The position numbers and the translations under genes were made by a program. Below are positions 60,991 through 64,000 of a DNA stretch of 64,000 nt, piece after piece. Source of the stretch: SAR324 cluster bacterium (GTDB taxonomy: Bacteria > SAR324 > XYD2-FULL-50-16); the NCBI GenBank assembly GCA_028282885.1, contig JANQGX010000001.1, positions 45,414 through 109,413 on the forward strand. Direction: 5' to 3'. The notes under the pieces are model-generated. The model made no database searches, was not told the DNA's origin, and saw only the letters and a list, made by a program, of their open reading frames with translations. How positions within the stretch are numbered: the first letter of the stretch is position 1; every line of letters begins with the position of its first letter.

Positions 60991-61437
60991 TCAGTAAATT
61001 GTTTCCACAAACACGATATCGGGGTATTGTCTCATAAACTCGTTTTTAGAAAGGATATAGCCCCTTTCCATGGCTGTGCCACCTTTATTACCTTTCTTAT
61101 CGGTCCATAGCGACTTAACATCTTCCCAATGGAGAATCCCCTTAGAATCGATGTATGAGAAATCTGCTTTGTAAGCCCATTGGGGGATCTTTTGACCATT
61201 CCTATTGACTGATCTTTTCCTTAGAATTTTCCTTGGTTGAACAATTAAATTTTGAATTTCTCCTTTTCTCTGGAGAAGCTTTAAATCTCGATACCTGTAT
61301 AGCTCGGGATAAGAGTCGAAAAAATAGCCATCTTCAGTTGGTTTGTCCTTTTTTTTCCGGCTACCGTGCTTGTTTTTCCCCCTCTTTTGTGATTCCAGGT
61401 ATTCATGGTATTGATCTTTGGTCCAGATTTCTGTCAC
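60991..61437 (-). CDS. DUF1064 phage protein (nuclease-like)
   Basis: This 148-residue protein has the DUF1064 pattern: FDSYPELYRYRDLKLLQRKG (about 40-59) followed by IQNLIVQPRKIL, then YKADFSYIDSKGILHWEDVK (about 89-108). These fit the DxxE/Q...D-E-x-K arrangement of restriction-type nuclease folds. The family is found in phages and integrative elements. The GTG start overlaps the preceding small gene's stop (GTGA). Confidence 0.78.
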   Translation of the reverse strand: MTEIWTKDQYHEYLESQKRGKNKHGSRKKKDKPTEDGYFFDSYPELYRYRDLKLLQRKGEIQNLIVQPRKILRKRSVNRNGQKIPQWAYKADFSYIDSKGILHWEDVKSLWTDKKGNKGGTAMERGYILSKNEFMRQYPDIVFVETIY

Positions 61438-61610
61438 TTGGTTTTCAAAAGCTCTAGCTTCCGTTCATAGACTTTCTCAGCCACTTGCTGATTGGGGCAA
61501 TAAACAGTATCTGCAAAAGGTAGTTTTTTAAAATTTCTCGGTTTCCTTTCCACAACAACTTTAGATCCCTTCTTCAAATAACAAAAATAACGTTTATAGC
61601 TCGGTTTCAA
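61434..61610 (-). CDS. Small 58-residue element protein with TTG start
   Basis: This small gene is shorter than usual size cutoffs. It runs from TTG 61610 (overlapping the previous stop as TTGA) to TGA 61434-61436 (overlapping the DUF1064 GTG as GTGA). It encodes a basic protein with KRYFCYLKKGSKVVVERKPR and a Pro/Asn-containing CPNQQVAEKVYERKLELL end. The four-base overlaps on both sides make it very likely to be translated. Family unknown. Confidence 0.6.
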   Translation of the reverse strand: MKPSYKRYFCYLKKGSKVVVERKPRNFKKLPFADTVYCPNQQVAEKVYERKLELLKTK

Positions 61611-61990
61611 CTTGCTTTCAGGTTTCTCATTTTCTTGGCAGTCGCCAAGTCGACTCTCTCCACTTCGAAAAACACAGAATTGATCGAGAATGATAATCTG
61701 AATTTCTCATGCATATAGTCGGGATCCAACTCTACTGATAGCTCTTCCCTGAGGTAATTAAACTCTTTGGGGGTCATGTAATACTTGATCGAACAGCAAA
61801 CTGAATCCTTGACTAAAAGGTGACGTTCATAATCATTTCGTTCCAACCTGGCTGTGATTTGCTTAAATGCTGCCAACCCAAAATCCCTCTGTGCTTTTGG
61901 ATTTTTCAACAGTTCCATCTGGGAACTGATACACCCTCTAAAAGCGGACTTGTCGGAAGCTATTCCTTCTTTTGTAGGGGTATTATTCAT
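61607..61990 (-). CDS. Element protein of unknown function
   Basis: This 127-residue protein has ASDKSAFRGCISSQMELLKN and FGLAAFKQITARLERNDYER segments, giving a mostly helical prediction. The start overlaps the upstream gene's end by eight bases. I recognise no family, though such genes are common in phage replication regions. Confidence 0.55.
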   Translation of the reverse strand: MNNTPTKEGIASDKSAFRGCISSQMELLKNPKAQRDFGLAAFKQITARLERNDYERHLLVKDSVCCSIKYYMTPKEFNYLREELSVELDPDYMHEKFRLSFSINSVFFEVERVDLATAKKMRNLKAS

Positions 61991-62417
61991 TGATCGACTC
62001 CAGTTCCAGCTTTGGCGGTGCGTAATCGCGTTGATATTCTTTAAGCATTTCCGGCATATTCTCTGAAGCTAGCAAACATTCAAAACCTACATTCTGAAGA
62101 TTTAGCCAAATTTCGCCGCACTTTTCGCACTGAAAAAGATCTGCCATTTTGATCGACGGCCCATCGCACATTGCGTCTTCAAGATTAGTATATCCACAGC
62201 TTATTCTAGCCTCTGCATCTGTGTGTGGGTATCGTGATCGACGATGCATAATACATGGGCTTCCAATCTCAATCAGTTCGCCACAACTACAACAGCGCTT
62301 CCGCTTTTTGGCTTCAAACATTTCAAAATCAACCTTTTCCAGCCAGAATGCATCAAAACACCATTGCCCTGGCTCAGGCTCATAGTCATCAAAATCGCAA
62401 CTACATGTTAAAGGCAT
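61983..62417 (-). CDS. Cys-rich zinc-binding-like phage protein
   Basis: This 144-residue protein has CSCDFDDYE at the N-terminus, CCSCGELIEIGSPCIMH (about 42-58) and FQCEKCGEIWLNLQNVGF (about 95-112). These give three Cys clusters like those of a known uncharacterised phage protein family with multiple zinc-ribbon-type sites. It probably binds nucleic acid or protein. It overlaps the next gene by eight bases. Confidence 0.65.
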   Translation of the reverse strand: MPLTCSCDFDDYEPEPGQWCFDAFWLEKVDFEMFEAKKRKRCCSCGELIEIGSPCIMHRRSRYPHTDAEARISCGYTNLEDAMCDGPSIKMADLFQCEKCGEIWLNLQNVGFECLLASENMPEMLKEYQRDYAPPKLELESINE

Positions 62418-62426
62418 AATCTCTCC

Positions 62427-62828
62427 TTAATTCAACCGATGCTGATATTCAAAAATCCCCAATCGCCCTTTCATTGGAATAAAATCAATCTTCTGTTGGT
62501 TTTTCATAACGATTCCGTATTTTCCTTGAAACCAGTGACTGTCGGATTGGGTGACACAGTCAACAACTTCCACCTTACCAACCAAACCACCGAATTCTAT
62601 CTGATCCATCTCTGGAAGTTGTATATCAAAATCAATATCAAACATGATTTGAAACTCTTTCCATGTTCTCTTTGATGGCCGAAAATTGGAGGCATGGATG
62701 AGTAACTCCCCCCGGTATTTCATATACCAATTCCGGTTTTCGATGTCTTTAAATCGATTTACTATCAGCCACGCCCACGGCTGCCGAATACTAAGACATT
62801 TGAGCGTGTGGATGATCTTCTGTTTCAT
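62427..62828 (-). CDS. ASCH-domain protein
   Basis: This protein is about 133 residues long. CLSIRQPWAWLIVNRFKDIE (about 11-30) is the ASCH signature, and ENRNWYMKYRGELLIHASN and GKVEVVDCVTQ follow. ASCH domains are predicted RNA-binding or modified-base-binding modules, often found in phages. ATG at 62828 overlaps the dnaB end by 38 bases; a longer upstream start to 62915 overlaps more. In this element it may recognise modified nucleotides, which is inference. Confidence 0.72.
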   Translation of the reverse strand: MKQKIIHTLKCLSIRQPWAWLIVNRFKDIENRNWYMKYRGELLIHASNFRPSKRTWKEFQIMFDIDFDIQLPEMDQIEFGGLVGKVEVVDCVTQSDSHWFQGKYGIVMKNQQKIDFIPMKGRLGIFEYQHRLN

Positions 62829-64000
62829 AGTAAGAATCTGGTGATGGCGCTGAATTAGGCGGTGGCATCTGCTTCGCCAGACTGGCAAATTTGGTATACT
62901 TCCCGGAAAAAACAAGTTCTATCCATCCGGTTGGACCATTCCTGTGTTTGGCTATGATGATCTCGGCTATACCTTTTTTTTCTGAATCTTCATTGTAGAC
63001 CTCATCACGGTAGATAAAGAGGATAATATCTCCATCCTGCTCAATACTGCCTGATTCCCTCAAATCCGATAGCTGTGGTCTTTTGTCGCTTCGTTTTTCA
63101 AGATCCCGATTCAGTTGAGAAAGTGCGATAACAGGAATATTCATTTCCTTCGCTATGCCTTTCAGGGACCTGGAAATTTGTGCTATCTGTTGCTCTCTTG
63201 ATAACCTGGGATCTCCCTCCATTAGTTGAAGATAATCCAAAACTATTAAAGATATTCCATCCTCAAATTCTTTCTCTAGCTGCTTTGCGATTAGTTTCAC
63301 TTCGAGGGATTGAATATTGGATGAGTCGTTTATGTAGATCGAAGCCACAGAAAGCCGGTCTGTTGCCTGGGCAAGTTTATCCCAATCGTCCTGCTCCAGG
63401 TTTCCGGTCCTCATCTTCTTGCTGTCAATCCTGGCTTCGGCGGTGAGCATTCGGATAGCAAGTTGTTCCTTTGACATTTCGAGACTGAAAATTAAAACAG
63501 CCCCCTTCTTTTCGGCCCTGGTTGCTACGTAAGAGGCGATGTTTAGTGCTAAACTTGTCTTCCCCATTGATGGTCTTGCAGCAAGGATAATCAGATCTGA
63601 ATACTGTAATCCCGCTGTAATCTTGTCCAGATCTATAAAACCAGTCGGAAGTCCGGTTATGTCCCCTTTGGTATTCGAAACCTCTTCCAACCGATCAAAA
63701 CTTGATACAATCACTTCTTTGAGATGAGTATACTCTTTCTTTGTGGTCCTGGTCGCTATCTCGGAGATCTTGCTTTCCGCTTCAGAAAGTAGCCCAGCAA
63801 TGCTTTGTTGTGGATCTCTGCTCTTTCTTCCGATATCGGTTGTTGTTGCTATTAAATCCCGAAGTAAGGCGTGCTCCTGAATAATTCGGGCATAATAGAC
63901 AATATTTCCCGAGCTGGGTACGCATTCAACGAGTTCGGCAAGATAGGCATAACCACCAATATCATCAAGCTTATTAAGCGCTTTTAACTGGTCTCCCAAC
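62791..64000 (-). CDS. DnaB-type replicative helicase (N-terminus cut by window edge)
   Basis: 402 residues are visible and the frame is open to the right edge, so the N-terminal domain starts outside. Residues carry Walker A ARPSMGKTSLALNIAS, LIFSLEMSKEQLAIRMLTAE (motif H1a), Walker B ISLIVLDYLQLM, and DLRESGSIEQDGDIILFIYRDE (motifs H4 and Arg finger). DnaB unwinds the fork as a hexameric ring. The C-terminal tail SAPSPDSYYETEDHPHAQ is disordered. With the clamp homologue it points to element-encoded replication. Full-length members are about 450 residues. Confidence 0.9.
   Translation of the reverse strand, partial: LGDQLKALNKLDDIGGYAYLAELVECVPSSGNIVYYARIIQEHALLRDLIATTTDIGRKSRDPQQSIAGLLSEAESKISEIATRTTKKEYTHLKEVIVSSFDRLEEVSNTKGDITGLPTGFIDLDKITAGLQYSDLIILAARPSMGKTSLALNIASYVATRAEKKGAVLIFSLEMSKEQLAIRMLTAEARIDSKKMRTGNLEQDDWDKLAQATDRLSVASIYINDSSNIQSLEVKLIAKQLEKEFEDGISLIVLDYLQLMEGDPRLSREQQIAQISRSLKGIAKEMNIPVIALSQLNRDLEKRSDKRPQLSDLRESGSIEQDGDIILFIYRDEVYNEDSEKKGIAEIIIAKHRNGPTGWIELVFSGKYTKFASLAKQMPPPNSAPSPDSYYETEDHPHAQMS

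Larger units (their letters stand above)
50625..64000 (-). mobile_element. Left end of an integrated prophage or phage-like element
   Basis: From the integrase to the right edge, all supported genes run leftward with 1-4 nt overlaps or short gaps, and many are phage-associated families: tyrosine integrase, excisionase-like protein, Dam-type and C5 methyltransferases, beta-clamp, DUF968-like HNH, DUF1937, DUF5131, DUF1064, ASCH and DnaB. No head, tail or lysis genes are seen, so the element continues to the right. The left attachment site should lie between about 50483 and 50640, but the right end is absent and the core repeat cannot be identified. An integrative plasmid with phage-like replication genes is the alternative. 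Confidence 0.82.

Noticed and set aside
1..64000. CRISPR arrays, insertion sequences or rRNA genes
   Set aside because: No regularly spaced direct repeats, no transposase-like frame and no rRNA sequence were seen by eye.

Overview
The window looks like a piece of a Gram-negative, LPS-bearing chromosome of roughly 45-48% G+C, most like a deltaproteobacterial-type lineage (Desulfobacterota or a relative such as SAR324). The clues are an lptF-type LPS exporter gene, Pal- and RlpA-type envelope lipoproteins, a Cys-rich 4Fe-4S protein, a decayed PAS/histidine kinase of the type common in those groups, and an imuA-imuB-dnaE2 cassette behind a GAAC-N4-GTTY LexA-like box. The taxonomic call is inference. 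TTG starts are common.

Layout. 1-6.5 kb: end of an unknown gene, an NAD(P)-binding protein, then a sugar-catabolism cluster (Gfo/Idh oxidoreductase, GPH symporter, LacI regulator, MFS permease) with two identical perfect palindromic operators and a truncated Gfo/Idh stub at its end. 6.5-10 kb: a GGCT-like protein and several proteins I do not recognise. 10.4-17.2 kb: ParA-like ATPase, NusB, a TesA-type esterase with a LolD/YbbA-YbbP ABC pair, a decayed histidine kinase and an IscU/NifU-type scaffold. 17.4-24.1 kb: leftward potA-potB-potC-potD-type ABC operon followed by a class C serine hydrolase, with a divergent LysR regulator. 24.3-29.8 kb: the SOS mutasome imuA-imuB-dnaE2. 29.9-36.8 kb: leftward operon of three GT39 glycosyltransferases, an LptF-family permease and an Fe-S protein. 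37-50.5 kb: GT2 transferase, RlpA, GMP/PMI enzyme, Pal/OmpA lipoprotein, rnhB-DUF192-def operon, MinD-like ATPase, tRNA-Leu(CAG), HelD-like helicase and a TPR membrane protein.

50.6 kb to the right edge: the integrase-proximal and replication part of a prophage or related integrative element. All genes are on the minus strand and tightly packed with 1-4 nt overlaps: integrase, excisionase-like, Dam-type and C5-type DNA methyltransferases, its own beta-clamp homologue, HTH/HNH-like, DUF1937, DUF5131, DUF1064 and ASCH proteins, and a DnaB helicase cut by the window end. No structural or lysis genes are visible, so the rest lies to the right.

The most interesting signal is in this element. The C5-methyltransferase gene is open in two frames for about 1 kb. 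The frame with catalytic motifs I-VIII stops exactly at a nine-G tract. The C-terminal motif-X-like sequence and a repeated W-x-TP-x-A motif lie in the other frame, whose stop abuts the ribosome-binding site of the clamp gene. Loss of one G would fuse the two. The neighbouring Dam-type gene carries the window's second-longest G run (G8). This suggests a slippage-controlled or split, dual-coded methyltransferase, or a homopolymer assembly error that needs checking.
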